The notes under the pieces: generated by a model
The model's input: the letters and a program-made list of their open reading frames with translations, nothing else
What the model was told of the DNA's origin: nothing
The model's database searches: none
Position numbers and translations under genes: made by a program
Source of the DNA: Cylicocyclus nassatus
Lineage: Eukaryota > Nematoda > Chromadorea > Rhabditida > Strongylidae
Length of the DNA stretch: 64,000 nt
Direction of reading: 5' to 3'
Assembly (NCBI GenBank): GCA_958299035.1
Contig: CATQJL010000001.1
Span: forward strand, 31,669,554 to 31,733,553
In this document: positions 38,546 to 48,935 of the stretch, piece by piece
Layout of the letters: each line of letters begins with the position of its first letter
How positions within the stretch are numbered: position 1 is the first letter of the stretch

Positions 38546-39214
38546 CAGGGTGTCCCAAAAAAATGTGAACACTGTTTGATCGTTAATAACTCCCTTGCTT
38601 TCATGTCTTTCGCCGAGCTTGAGACACCGTTCTGTAGAGCGAGGTTCAACTTAGATTTGTAGTATGGAGCGAATGATCGATCGCTGTAGCATTACGGTAG
38701 GCAACTTTGACAAAATTTTAGGCCATTAGAGGCCATATTCTACCTCGGAACAAACCCAAACAAGCCAAAAGCTCTTATACTATAGTAATGGAAGTAGCTA
38801 ATTTCGAATATGAAATTTCCACTTTCGTGTTATGCTTCTTTCCAAAGTTATCCCAGGTAGACCGTGATAACTGAAATTCCAGCATTTGTCAAAAATGTGA
38901 TTACCCCGTCAAAAAAGTTTAAAACTCTCGTAAAAAGTTATGTAATGGATTCAGCGTGTGCGAAAACCCTAGTACACGATTTTTCAGATTTTTTGGAAAA
39001 AATTTTATCAAATGGCATATTTCACAATGGATTTACACGCTGGAAGTTCTTACCGTAATCCAACAGTAGCGAAGGGAGATCGGAGTTTTGCTTCATACTG
39101 TAAATCTAAGTTGAATCTCGGTCTACGAAATGGTGCTTAAAGCTCGGCGAAAGACATAAAAGTAACGGAGTTATTAACGATCAAACAGTGTTCTAATTTT
39201 TTTGGGACACTCTG
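38546..39214. mobile_element. Mariner-type MITE with CAGGGTGTCCC termini (copy 2 only)
   Basis: TA-CAGGGTGTCCCAAAA at the left and TTTGGGACACTCTG-TA at the right, with the subterminal tract CACTGTTTGATCGTTAATAA inverted at the other end. Copy 1 has the empty TA site near 8,725 (ATATAAATAAATTTGTCACC). The two halves are imperfect inverted repeats, with no transposase. Confidence 0.85.
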
Positions 39215-39308
39215 TATATTTGTCACCTTCGCTCCCAGTATACGTAGTAGCGCAGATCTAAAATGTCACCGGTCCTATAATTGCTGTGAACATATGAAAA
39301 AACGGGGG

Positions 39309-39500
39309 AACGAGTGGCGCAGTGGTATGAGGCGCCGTTATGACCAGATCGGACCCAGGTTCGGTCCTTGCCCGTGGGCCAACCAAGCCCTCTAATCTCT
39401 GGGACCGGTAAGTTGGTACCAGAGCAATCTGGGAGAATAAACGCACTGACTTGCTGAAGGCTTGGCTCCTGCAAGTCACTGTATAGGCCCGCACGCATAC
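39309..39500 (+). mobile_element. tRNA-derived SINE (copy 2)
   Basis: Counterpart of 8,806-9,000 with the same A-like and B-like boxes. The acceptor pairing is slightly more degraded (CCCGT). Confidence 0.65.
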
Positions 39501-39619
39501 AATTGCCTCTTCGACTATGAAGTAGCGTGCGTTCGGCACATACCGCAGAGGGTATTGAAGACGCGCCTTTATCCTTTATATATGAAAAAACAACTATATT
39601 TTCTCCTTACCTTGAATAC

Positions 39620-42465
39620 TTAGATGGCACGTCCTCACGTGGCATGCGGAACATTACAGAAGTTTTCAGTAATTCCCAGCCCTCTCTTCGGACATCAACG
39701 ACCGGGTTGACTCGGTGGCTGCGTCTACGAGTTCCAGGAGCTAAAATCTTATCCAGCTGATTTCTCAGCTAGTCCATCCACTCCACGAAGTCTGCTCATT
39801 TCGCTAAAGGTTTTCCTCGGGGATGTTTCGCTTTGCGAGGCATCCACTCATTGTTCATAGTGTCCATCTGTCGTCTATTCTCTTCATGATGTGACCGGCA
39901 AATCGAAGTTTCCTTTTTGCGAGATGGTCGGATCCCCTTCCCAATTGGAATGGTCAAGGGTGATGGAATAGCTGCATCGTCGTTGCACAATCGCTGTAGC
40001 ACTCGGCTAATGTCCTCACGTAAGTTGGGTCCGCTCCACTAGCGATGATAGGATGGCGTTGATTTCGACGCTGTCAAAGGCTTTCTTGAGTGAAGAAAGG
40101 TTGAGACGAGAGAGGCAATCAGTATTCCGGCAAACTTCTATGACCCTCGAAACCGTCTGGATGTTCCATAGAATTGATCCCCTGCGGAATCCAGCTTGTT
40201 CAGGAAGTTGAGCTTCATCCAGTATCCTAGATATGCGAGCAAAGATAATCTTTGTGAAAAGCTTGTACAAACCTTAGAAAGCATAATGGAAGTCACTTTC
40301 GAAAATCCTCCCATCGCTCTTTTTGAAGAGAAAGACGGTTTTTGACGTACTCCACTGGAATTCTCTCCTTCTGCAGGTAATATGTCAGGTGCAACGCGAA
40401 AATCTATGCAGACGTTGTGCTCTGGCTGGCAGAAATTCAACGGGAAGATTGTATAGTCTTCATGGTATTGCGGTGGCGCCTCAGAAGGTAAAATCTTTGG
40501 TAATACTTTCCAGTGGAAACAAGGGGCATCGGCACGTGTGTTGATGAGCGAAAGACATTGGTAGAGATTCTTCAAGATAGAATCCATCTTGAATCGGGAA
40601 GAAGTTGGGGTCCCTTCTTTGTTCGGTAGTGCAGTCAGCGGCATATGATATTCGCAGAGGTTCCTTCGGCACTTATTAAGAACCAGTGCGCCACCTCTGC
40701 TTCGCAGAGGCTCGCACTGGCTCCACTATCTAGGCTCTACTCATTCTCGCACAATGATGGCATTGGAACTCACCGAGCAATGCCGACTATCATAAACAAA
40801 ATGTAAACAACTATCATTCCAAAAGCTTTTTTATTGAAATCGGTGATTTCGCGTGGATGAGACTTTTTGCAGGAAAACAAACGCAAATTTTTATAGATTT
40901 TTGATTTTCCCGTGGTCATGACAGTTGCAATAAGAACAGCAGTCACCGTGAGCTACATCTTTGTGCAAAAATCTCGTCAAAAGCTGTGGTAAAACCTTGG
41001 CAAATTGACCATTTAAGCAACCAATACTTTTTGGCGCCGTTTTTGTAAAGTAATGGACATTGATTACTTCTTGGGCCTAAGTTAACGGCTTGCACATTTA
41101 CGTGGCACAAACATCCGCGACTCTATAAAAAGTGCAATTTCGGGCCAAATTTGCGACCCAAACGCAAAGTGGATCCGTTTGACGCGCAGTTTCTGAGGGA
41201 TCCACTCAACGAATCTGCTCGTGCTTTTGCATGTTGGACTATCATGCGGATAGCATGCACTGTGCAAAATTTGAGCCCAGGAGGTTGGCTGGAACACGCT
41301 CTACGAATTTCGTGACAGACACACACACAGACACACAAAGTCACGCAAACATCCTTAGCCCGTTATTATAAGTAATGATTCCTTTGTAGGTTTTCCTTTG
41401 TCTCTTTCCTGTATCTTGGCTTGTCTGCTCTTCTTAAGATCCTCCTACAAAGCTGTTCTACAACTGGTGTTGGCTATCAGTCGAAGTCACGGAGGCGCAC
41501 TCTCCGCAGGGGCTCATAACCCTCCTCGATGGACCATTCAGAACTTGATACGAGCTCTTTCAGCCTGTTGCCGTCATAAACGACTTTGTTTCTGCTTGCA
41601 GCACTGTGACAGACTTTCTTTTCCGATCTTCGACTGAATCGTATCTTTGCTTGAAGGAGGCGGTGATCAGAGCCACTGCAGGAGGATGGACCTACTGAAA
41701 CATCAGGCAAGCACCTCCTTCGAGTGTTGAGGATGTGGTCGACCTCCGCGTAATTTGCTCCTTTGAGCGATTCCTATGTCCACTGACAATGTTCTTTATT
41801 CATGAAAATGAAATCTCAATGAGAAAGTCGTGAGGAGGAAAGACGCCCAGCGAGAAGTTGCCATTTCTGTTTCGGAGCCCATACCCAGACTTTCCGATCC
41901 TATGTTCCTTTTTCAGTGGCATTCATTTTCGCGTTGAAATCGCCCCAACAAACTTGTGGAAGGACTTCTTGTTGCGGACAACCTCCTCTACGTTTTCATA
42001 GAAAGCATCTACTTCTGAGTCGTCAACTGCTGATGTTGGAGATGATGATGCTGATAATCTTCTGACGTGGAGGGCGATCGTAGGATGGCTAGTCGGGGTG
42101 ATAGGATCTCGTGCGAATCGACTATATGAACGATAGATGGGTGGACGACAAAGCCAGCGCCTCCCACGTTTCGTGATGGACCGTTCTCACCACTCATAAT
42201 CAGGGTCCCATCATTCATCTTTCGCACGTCCTTCTTCCTGGACTTCGTTTTCTGCAGAGCAAATGTGGTACCTGATGTGCCGAGAACAGCGTGGAGGTCG
42301 ACGTTATAGAGGCTGTTCTGGCGTTGTAAGTGCAGAGCATAGCGGTCTCCATGGCGCGTCGTCCGAGCAGACCTATCGTTTTGTCCAATCCAAAAGGCGT
42401 CCTTAGGAGCCTGACATCGTTCTTGCTACCACCCGGCGCAGTAGGAGAGATCCGATGTGCAAAGT
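39620..42465 (-). pseudogene. Decayed RTE-clade non-LTR retrotransposon (copy 2)
   Basis: Counterpart of 9,100-12,555 with the same nested Helitron-like element (40,683-41,378). About 600 bp corresponding to 9,423-10,018 is deleted at about 39,926, removing the reverse-transcriptase catalytic box and thumb. The palm start (LYKLFTKIIFARISRILDEA) remains near 40,200-40,260. Confidence 0.86.
40683..41378 (-). mobile_element. Helitron-like non-autonomous element inside RTE, copy 2b
   Basis: Counterpart of 10,771-11,472 in copy 2, at the same site in the RTE relic. Both insertions therefore predate the separation of the two long copies. Confidence 0.75.
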
Positions 42466-42705
42466 TTATTTTATTGTTCTAATTGACGGACTGATATAAA
42501 TCTTACCCTACAAGAGCTGACTTAATGGCCCGTAATACCCCCCCCCCCCAATGTTGCGATATAGGGATCGCAACATAGTTTGCGCCGAGCGCGAATCACT
42601 GCAGTAAGAATCGATTCGGCGGCTATCTCTTATCAAAGTCGCCGAGTGTAGTGGAGGGGTGTCGGGACAGAAGCTCGTGCCAAGCTGGGGTCAGAATGAA
42701 GGGCC

Positions 42706-42733
42706 TTGTTACGAGCTGTACAGCTCGTAACAA
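42706..42733. repeat. 28-bp perfect palindrome near the left end of the Harbinger element
   Basis: TTGTTACGAGCTG-TA-CAGCTCGTAACAA reads the same on both strands. Another hairpin (10-bp arms, ATGTTGCGAT / ATCGCAACAT) lies at 42,551-42,576. They may be subterminal protein-binding sites, though this is not shown. Confidence 0.8.
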
Positions 42734-43797
42734 ACTGGAGTGAAAATAGCGTGCTTTAGCGCGGAGACGCAGTGATAGTGCAAGACTAGAGCTCGACTAC
42801 GCCACGCTCGTCATAGTTTGCATGGGTCGTAAACGCACACAGCTTCCATCAATTCACGTCAAGACTTAAAAATCTTTCACTTCCATTTTGTCTCGGGTTG
42901 ACGCGGAATTTCCTTGTTTAGTTTCTGCATTGAAGTTTCGCCTTCTCTTTGCTTTTCATGGTGTTGCCTAATTTGGCTCTCATAGTGTCGGCTTTCCTCG
43001 CTACTCTGCTCTAGTATGTTTTGCTGTGATCTGCGTGAGTTGTTGCCGTTTGTGGTCTTTTGCATGAAGTAACGATGGCGTTAACTGAAACATGTTGCTT
43101 TCAGTTGTACAACGACTTGATCATAGACGAGGTTCTGTTACTTGAAGACGAGCAGAGAAGGACCAGCGAGAAGACTTGACCAGTGAGTGTTTTTTCTTGT
43201 TTCTTGATGTCTATTTGTTTGGTCTCAAAACGGAGGCTGGAATGGACATGTGTATGCGGCTCTAATTTAATGCTTGTTTTCGGGTAATCTGGGCCGCTTC
43301 CACACAAGTTTTGCAAGTGGAGTGTCATTCCTTACACTAACTTGTTTTCCAAACCAAATCTGCACTCGCTGCTGTTCCGCATGTGTATTCGTTCACTGTC
43401 CTAGCGCAACTGCAGTGCAACATTCGCGTCTGTGCAGACTTTGCGGAAGCATATCAACCATGTTCACGCTGCGCAGTTTCCACACTCCTCTGACTCTCTT
43501 TTTACTTCAGAACCTTTTTTTACAGCTATGAATTTCTTGTTTTGCAGCAAGTGTGCCGCAAACTTTTTCGATGCATAAAAGATGTCTCAAAGTGCTGAAC
43601 ACGAGAAGCGCAGGTATGCAGAAAACTTCTTAAGTTTGACCGCATTGGACATTTTCTCTTCCAGCTGTGATGTCGCATGCTGGTATCTTTGCGGTTTGGC
43701 CGATCCATAGCAGCATGAATTCAATCTTGAGCTGACACATGGGATGAGGCGGTTTCTCGCTTGCAGAACATGTGGACTTCCGACGGGTTGAGACCAG
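42734..43797. other. Left internal region of the Harbinger element
   Basis: There are scattered possible splice sites. One example is a short exon ending at ATGTCTCAAAGTGCTGAACA CGAGAAGCGCAG|GTATGC near 43,612. No complete coding frame or known domain. It may hold 5' exons of the Myb-like gene. Confidence 0.4.
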
Positions 43798-44810
43798 TGG
43801 CCGTATTCATCAACGAACCCCGAGGGTTAAACTGACCCTAGAGGGTTAGTTTAACCCTGGAAAGCGTTTAACCCGTATTCATGAAACACAGGGTAGGCTT
43901 AACCCTGAGGGTTAAGTCTAACCTTGAGGGTTAATTTTACCCCGGAAGCGACTAACCCGTATTCATCAACGAACCGTGAGGGTTAAACTAACCCTGGAGG
44001 GTTAAACTTACGTGATTCATCAGGGTTAATTTAACCCTAGCTCAGAGCAAGGTTAACTCTACCCTAACACTTCATACAAACATTTACTCGCATCTAACAG
44101 TTTATGGAAAACGATCAACGAGTATTGTAGTATTTAGTATTGGTTGTTGTTATAGTATTTAGTTTCGACTTCGTTTTATATTCATATTCGAAGTACATGA
44201 AACACTGACTTCGCGAGGAAAAGAATTCTAGCTTTGGTGACAAATGAATGCGACGAGGAAAAATGGCATTCCACTCTGACAAGTGCCAAAACAGAAGAAC
44301 CCCTTTATAATAACACGCATTGACCCCTAAAAGAGTAGCACAAGCCCGGTATAAAACGAACTGCGCAAAAGTAGAACTTACACTGCACAATTGCACACAT
44401 GAAAATAAACTCACGCTTAAGATTCGATGCTGCACAAATATGCTAGAGATGTATTATAAAAACTAGTGTTAGAGGTTTATTCGTTGATTATACTACTATA
44501 ACAGTGAAAGAATAGAAGTATAAAGTAAATTTAGCACGTACTTAGGCATTCTGTGATGTGAGTTTGCACAGCGCACGCGTAACTGACGCCTTTATCCCCA
44601 GGGTTAGTTTAACCCTCAGGGTTCATTGGCCGTATTCATCAACCATAGGGTTCGCTGATGAATACGGCCACAGGTTCGTTGATCGATACGGGTGGATTGC
44701 GTTGTGGCAAACCTTACCCTATGGTTGATGAATACGGCCAATGAACCCTGGGGGTTAAACTAACCCTCAGGGTAAATTTAACCCTCAGGGTTCGTTGATG
44801 AATACCGCCA
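43798..44810. mobile_element. Nested 1-kb TIR element rich in AGGGTTAAA motifs
   Basis: The termini TGGCCGTATTCATCAACG and CGTTGATGAATACCGCCA are inverted repeats flanked by CAG on both sides (43,795-43,797 and 44,811-44,813). Inside both ends the motif AGGGTTAAACTAACCCT and variants recurs about 20 times in both orientations. Extra inverted copies of the terminus lie at about 44,629-44,668 and 44,707-44,737, so the right side is composite. The central part (44,070-44,560) is AT-rich with no gene. A 3-bp target duplication fits a Harbinger-like MITE, although CAG is not the usual TWA. Confidence 0.75.
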
Positions 44811-45291
44811 CAGATGTAGGTCTTTCATTATCTACTATTCTATCTATTATTCATTATTAGGTCTTTTACGGGATGTGGCGTTGGTTCATCACTCTAAGAA
44901 GCTTTCATATGGTGGAGCGGTATGCGTACCTTGTGTAACTTGAGTGCTCCTAGTGCACTAAGTTTCTACAGAACATGATGTGCCTTACCACATGCGAGTC
45001 CCTATCGATGAGAAGTATTTCGTCGGTAAATGCTTCTCATTGAAAAGAAAGTGAAAGGAATCAGTTCTGACAGGAGACCGAGTATCACGGGTAAGTTCAC
45101 TCTGCTCAAGCCCTATGTGCAGAATTTATCAGCTTGATTCAGCCGTGAGTTCACTACCAGCGAAGAATACAAAGATGTATTCCACGGAAGCGGATGAGGA
45201 AGCAACGATCACAAGGCAATTTATAGGGATTTTCGCGAGCAAAATGTGTGTTATTTGTTTGTATAGGTTTTTCGATTACGTTCTATTGTAG

Positions 45292-45854
45292 TTTACAACG
45301 ACATCTTCTTTGAGTGGTAAGTGGGGATGCGAATCAGCTATTTTTCTAGCAATTTGGCTGAACATATCGTATTTTAGGCCTTTTGTTGAGGCAAGAGCTC
45401 GCATTCTTGGAATAGGCATAGAAGATGAGATTGGTTTTGCAAGAGACTCTGCTGATGATTACAAAAGCAGAAACTGCATACGCATTGATGCCTTCAGGTA
45501 GACCTGCTTAGAGAATGACATTTCTAATATGCCACATTTGCGCTTTAGATGGGTAAAGCGAGACTCATATCTTCCAGTCGGCAGTCAGTATCTGAAATCT
45601 GTTGCAAAAGCTAATTTGCACTGTGATCCTGTTGAAGTGATCCAGAAGATGTCTGAAATGGCTACAAATGAACCCCAGGTAAGGTGTATTTACCACACTT
45701 TCAACTTTTCTCTTTTTTCCGAACTAATGTTTATACTCTAGAGTCTCGCAAGTTATTCGATTTCTGGTATTGTTGCGACTTACTATCTCTACATGAAGTA
45801 TGTCCACCCATTCGTTTTGTGCTGTGTACAATCATTCCGCTTGGACCAGATGAT
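45292..45854 (+). pseudogene. pole-1: Captured fragment of DNA polymerase epsilon catalytic subunit (exonuclease domain)
   Basis: Four exons with introns: 45,292-45,316; 45,378-45,497; 45,549-45,678; 45,742-45,854. They encode, in order, [58 protein letters not shown] and [14 protein letters not shown], then in a shifted frame [11 protein letters not shown]. This order and wording are diagnostic of the proofreading-exonuclease part of POLE, the leading-strand replicative polymerase. The exonuclease II motif, normally NGDFFDW, is NDIFFEW here. The exonuclease III tract, normally YSVSDAVATYY, is [11 protein letters not shown], so catalytic acids are lost. A one-base loss near 45,814 breaks the frame. 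No other polymerase exons were seen on either side. It is a genomic, not processed, copy. Confidence 0.9.
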
Positions 45855-45954
45855 GTGAGTTTCAGTTTTGTAGATATTAACTGAAGGTTTTGCATTTATT
45901 TTTTTTTGCTTTTTCTGCTCTTATTTTGGTTGTTAATCTCACAATGAGGGTCGC

Positions 45955-46171
45955 TGTGCCGACAATGTCGGCACCCTTCTTTGCCGTATCACTTTACTCC
46001 CTGCTAAGTACCGTACAGATCATGCCATGAGCATGACCTGCTGTGATTGAGTATCTCCATAGCCCAGATGCATGTATACTACCTTGTCACGCCCATTATA
46101 TGCAGCATTCTACTAACCCATGCAGGTCGTCTGACTCAATAAAGCTTTAAAGCTAGTGTTCTAATAACACA
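45955..46171 (+). mobile_element. LTR-like repeat 1
   Basis: 217 bp from TGTGCCGACAATGTCGGCAC (an 8-bp-stem hairpin) to AATAACACA. It contains a CATGCCATGAGCATGACC hairpin and an AATAAAGCTTTA polyadenylation-like signal. It is related to 47,491-47,716 and 52,248-52,472. The downstream leader holds GGCGCTATTCCGCC, shared by all three. Confidence 0.7.
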
Positions 46172-46468
46172 ACGGAGCTACCTCACTCCATAGGCGCTAT
46201 TCCGCCCAAGGCTACAATAAAAGCCACGGAACCGCCACATTTATGGTGCATCGGCCAAATACGTAAGACCGATCAGTGCTTCGCCTCAGCGACTGCACAA
46301 AGGTTAGCTATTCTAACCTTGGGACCTAGCGCCCAAAATACGCTGCCTCGCACCCAGCGACAGCCATTCTCCACCGCATTCAGGGACAAAAGTCCTAATT
46401 TTCGCTCAAAAAGTAGCGGAACGGCTCAAAAAGCAGCCATATCTTCCTAACAATTTTTGAACATCAAA

Positions 46469-47370
46469 ATGTCTCTCAAATTTTTCAAAGAGGCAATCTC
46501 ACTTCACTCAAGAGCATTAGCCAATCTGCTCAAAAAATTTGACTTCTGCAACTTCAAGCTCAGGTTCACGTTAGAAATTGATAGAAAGCTTCAAAAGAAA
46601 TGTTTTGAAAGCTTAGATACTCTCCTTTCTTGCGTATCACAAATCAAAGCAAGATCGACAATTTTGGACTCAATAGTCGACCAGTTTGGAGAATTTTATC
46701 TCAAGCAGTCATAGTCGACCAGTTTGGAGAATTTTATCTCAAGCAGTCAAAAAACGAGAGAAAAATTGTCATACTCCAGCTAGAAGAGCTTGAAAAAGAG
46801 CTTGACTTTCACCAATTGCTTTCTGATGCTAATGTTTTTACTATCGCTGTGCAATATCAGATAGTATATGCAAAAACATACAAGAATTTTGCATCAAGTC
46901 AAGTAATTGATGAACAGCAATCCAGTCTTTTCAACCATTTTTTACGTGATGCGGAAAGGGAAACGGATGCTCTAGCAATCGTGATGGATTCCGCGACGAT
47001 GGAAGAAGACGAAAGTGAAGATTGCCTCAGTCAATATTCTGAAGACTGCACAACTGTGGCCCGCGGAGATGCCATGGATGGAAACATACCAGCAGAGGAT
47101 AAACTGACCTCGCAAGCAATTATGGATGGAGAACGTCGGTCTAGAGGATGCAATGATGTTTTCGGAAGACACAAAACTATGAATCGACAACCTACGAACA
47201 ATAAGAAGCTTCCAATTCATAACCCTTACTCTGTGTTTCCGTCGCTCAAAAATGAAAATCGACTGCGTCAGATGATCGACGATATTCTGCCTTACCACTG
47301 TCTATTTCCTCATCATCTCACGCTAGCTGTCATGACTACATCAATCTGGACTCCGACCCTATCTGCCTAG
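46469..47370 (+). pseudogene. Gag-like coiled-coil ORF 1, frameshifted by a 38-bp tandem duplication
   Basis: The ORF starts MSLKFFKEAISLHSR. The frame is predicted to be helical and charged (KFDFCNFKLRFTLEIDRKLQ, then after the break ILQLEELEKELDFHQLLSDA and an acidic tract MEEDESEDCLSQYSEDC). A 38-bp unit at 46,673-46,710 is repeated exactly at 46,711-46,748. Since 38 is not a multiple of 3, the frame switches at that point, and one unit would restore a single ORF of about 290 codons. Its place between LTR-like repeats 1 and 2, directly after the leader, suggests a gag-type protein of a non-autonomous LTR element. No protease or polymerase follows. Confidence 0.55.
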
Positions 47371-47490
47371 CTGCTCAGGAACGTCCACTAAGATATCCCG
47401 ACAAATATGAGTATTTCTGTATATCTAAGTGTTATTTATGTTTATGAAATGTACATTTTTCGCTCTGTCCATTCCCCTCGCTGGCCGGAG

Positions 47491-47716
47491 TGTGCCGACT
47501 TTGTCGGCACCTTTCTCACAACTTATCATTATTCTGGTACAAGCACCGTAAAGGTCATGCCATAAGCATGACCCGCTGTGATACGAGTATATTTCTGTCC
47601 AGATATTTGTAACGTTATTTGGTCACGCCTACAATCTACAGCATTCTACCACAGCACCCACGAGTGCAGGTCGCCCGTTCATAAAGCTTATTAGCTAATG
47701 TGTTCTATATAACACA
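47491..47716 (+). mobile_element. LTR-like repeat 2
   Basis: 226 bp from TGTGCCGACTTTGTCGGCAC to TATAACACA, with the CATGCCATAAGCATGACC hairpin and an ATAAAGCTTATT signal. It is clearly related to repeat 1 but diverged by many substitutions. It serves as right repeat for gag-like ORF 1 and left repeat for gag-like ORF 2. The preceding GGCCGGAG is shared with 48,891-48,898. Confidence 0.7.
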
Positions 47717-47840
47717 CTCTACCAGGCGCTATTCGCCTCAGGCTACAGTAAAGCCAAGGAACCACCGATACATTTGGTGCATCGGCCAAATTCGAAGGCC
47801 GATGAAGTGCTTCGCTTCTGACAGCAGCACTCGAGGAACG

Positions 47841-48245
47841 ATGAGGATTTCGACTTTCCTCACAGAAGTAATCAGAACGTCTACCAAAGAACTCGCGGAA
47901 CTAATACAGAAGTACGCGGGCTACGGTAAGATAAAAATCTTTCCAGAAGACGATCAAGAGAAGCAAGATCTATGCGCTCAGCATCTGGATTCGCTAGCGA
48001 AGTGCAAAATGGAAGTCGAAGAAGCCATTGAATTGCTGCAAATAGATTACGAGATATTGATGGAAAGGATTGAAGAGGTCGAATCCGAAGCTGCGAAGAA
48101 GTTAATGAAAGAGGAATGGATTGCATTCAAAAAAGAGATAAGATTTTTCACAACCTTTACTGACGCTAAGAAGTTTTTCTGTGTCCTGCAAGATCGCCTG
48201 GCAGATGCGATCTTGCAGGACACAGAAGAACTGAGCTGGAATTAG
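47841..48245 (+). CDS. Gag-like coiled-coil ORF 2
   Basis: 134 codons from MRISTFLTEVIRTSTKELAE to TEELSWN. It is highly charged and helical (CKMEVEEAIELLQIDYEILM ERIEEVESEAAKK). It lies after LTR-like repeat 2 and the GGCGCTATTCGCC leader, the same position as ORF 1, and like ORF 1 begins with a short Ser/Lys-rich helix. The final codons contain a perfect 21-bp hairpin (48,177-48,227). An open frame at 48,353-48,964 follows and ends at the start of a fourth LTR-like piece. Gag-like is inferred from position only. Confidence 0.45.
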   Translation: MRISTFLTEVIRTSTKELAELIQKYAGYGKIKIFPEDDQEKQDLCAQHLDSLAKCKMEVEEAIELLQIDYEILMERIEEVESEAAKKLMKEEWIAFKKEIRFFTTFTDAKKFFCVLQDRLADAILQDTEELSWN

Positions 48246-48898
48246 CACGACTGGAACACCAAAGAAGGCTCCTCAGTGCGAGGAAATCAATGAAAAAAAC
48301 AGATAAGTCAGTCCCCGATTATTAACTGGAGAGAGAAAGGATCCATGTTGGATTGCGCATGGATAAATCATATGATTTACATGGAGAAAAGGAAGAAGTT
48401 CTTGCTAAAGTCATGTTCAAAGAAGAATTCATTGAACCGGAACGAAACGCGATGAAGTGTAACAACATGACCAAAATCATTTGGACCAAAAATCCGTGCC
48501 CGCTGCTGATACTCCTTTGCAGGGGGCAGGTCATGACACCTACGCCACGAGCAAAGTTTCCGACAGCTGTTTTTGAAAGCACGGACATAATAGAGGTACG
48601 ATCAAATCCGACTGTCATACAATCCGAGGAGAATGAAAAGCTCTCCTCCACTTCGTGTTCTGACTACTTCGTATTCCGTTACTTGTTGCTATATACAGCT
48701 GCATTTCCACTGTCTACAGCTTTTCGCCATCGCCTCCCGGCAAGAACTCTGGACATCCACGTTGCCGACGCGACTCGTTTAACTCACCAACTCCCACTAC
48801 TAGATCCGGACAAATGGAAGCAGTGCTATGGTGTAGATTACATTATTTGCTTATATGGATTGTTCCTTGCTTTTCCTGTTCTGTATAGCCGGCCGGAG

Positions 48899-48935
48899 TG
48901 TGCCGATCGTATCGGCACAGTCGCTTCAACTTTTG
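48899..48935 (+). mobile_element. LTR-like repeat, 5' fragment
   Basis: TGTGCCGATCGTATCGGCAC after GGCCGGAG matches the start of LTR-like repeats 1 and 2. The similarity fades after about 35 bp. It is probably the remains of the right repeat of the second short element. Confidence 0.5.

Larger units (their letters stand above)
28931..42526 (+). repeat. Long direct repeat, copy 2, left part
   Basis: Counterpart of positions 1-12,612 of copy 1, in the same order and orientation. It ends exactly where the 12.2-kb Harbinger-type element begins. Relative to copy 1 it has gained a 1.76-kb insertion (32,431-34,186) and a 669-bp mariner MITE (38,546-39,214), and it lacks the nested 452-bp MITE, the 290-bp upstream unit and about 600 bp of the RTE element. 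Confidence 0.93.

Noticed and set aside
43798..44060. Telomere-like GGGTTA repeats
   Set aside because: The nematode telomere repeat is TTAGGC. These motifs are palindromic, spaced and enclosed by transposon termini.
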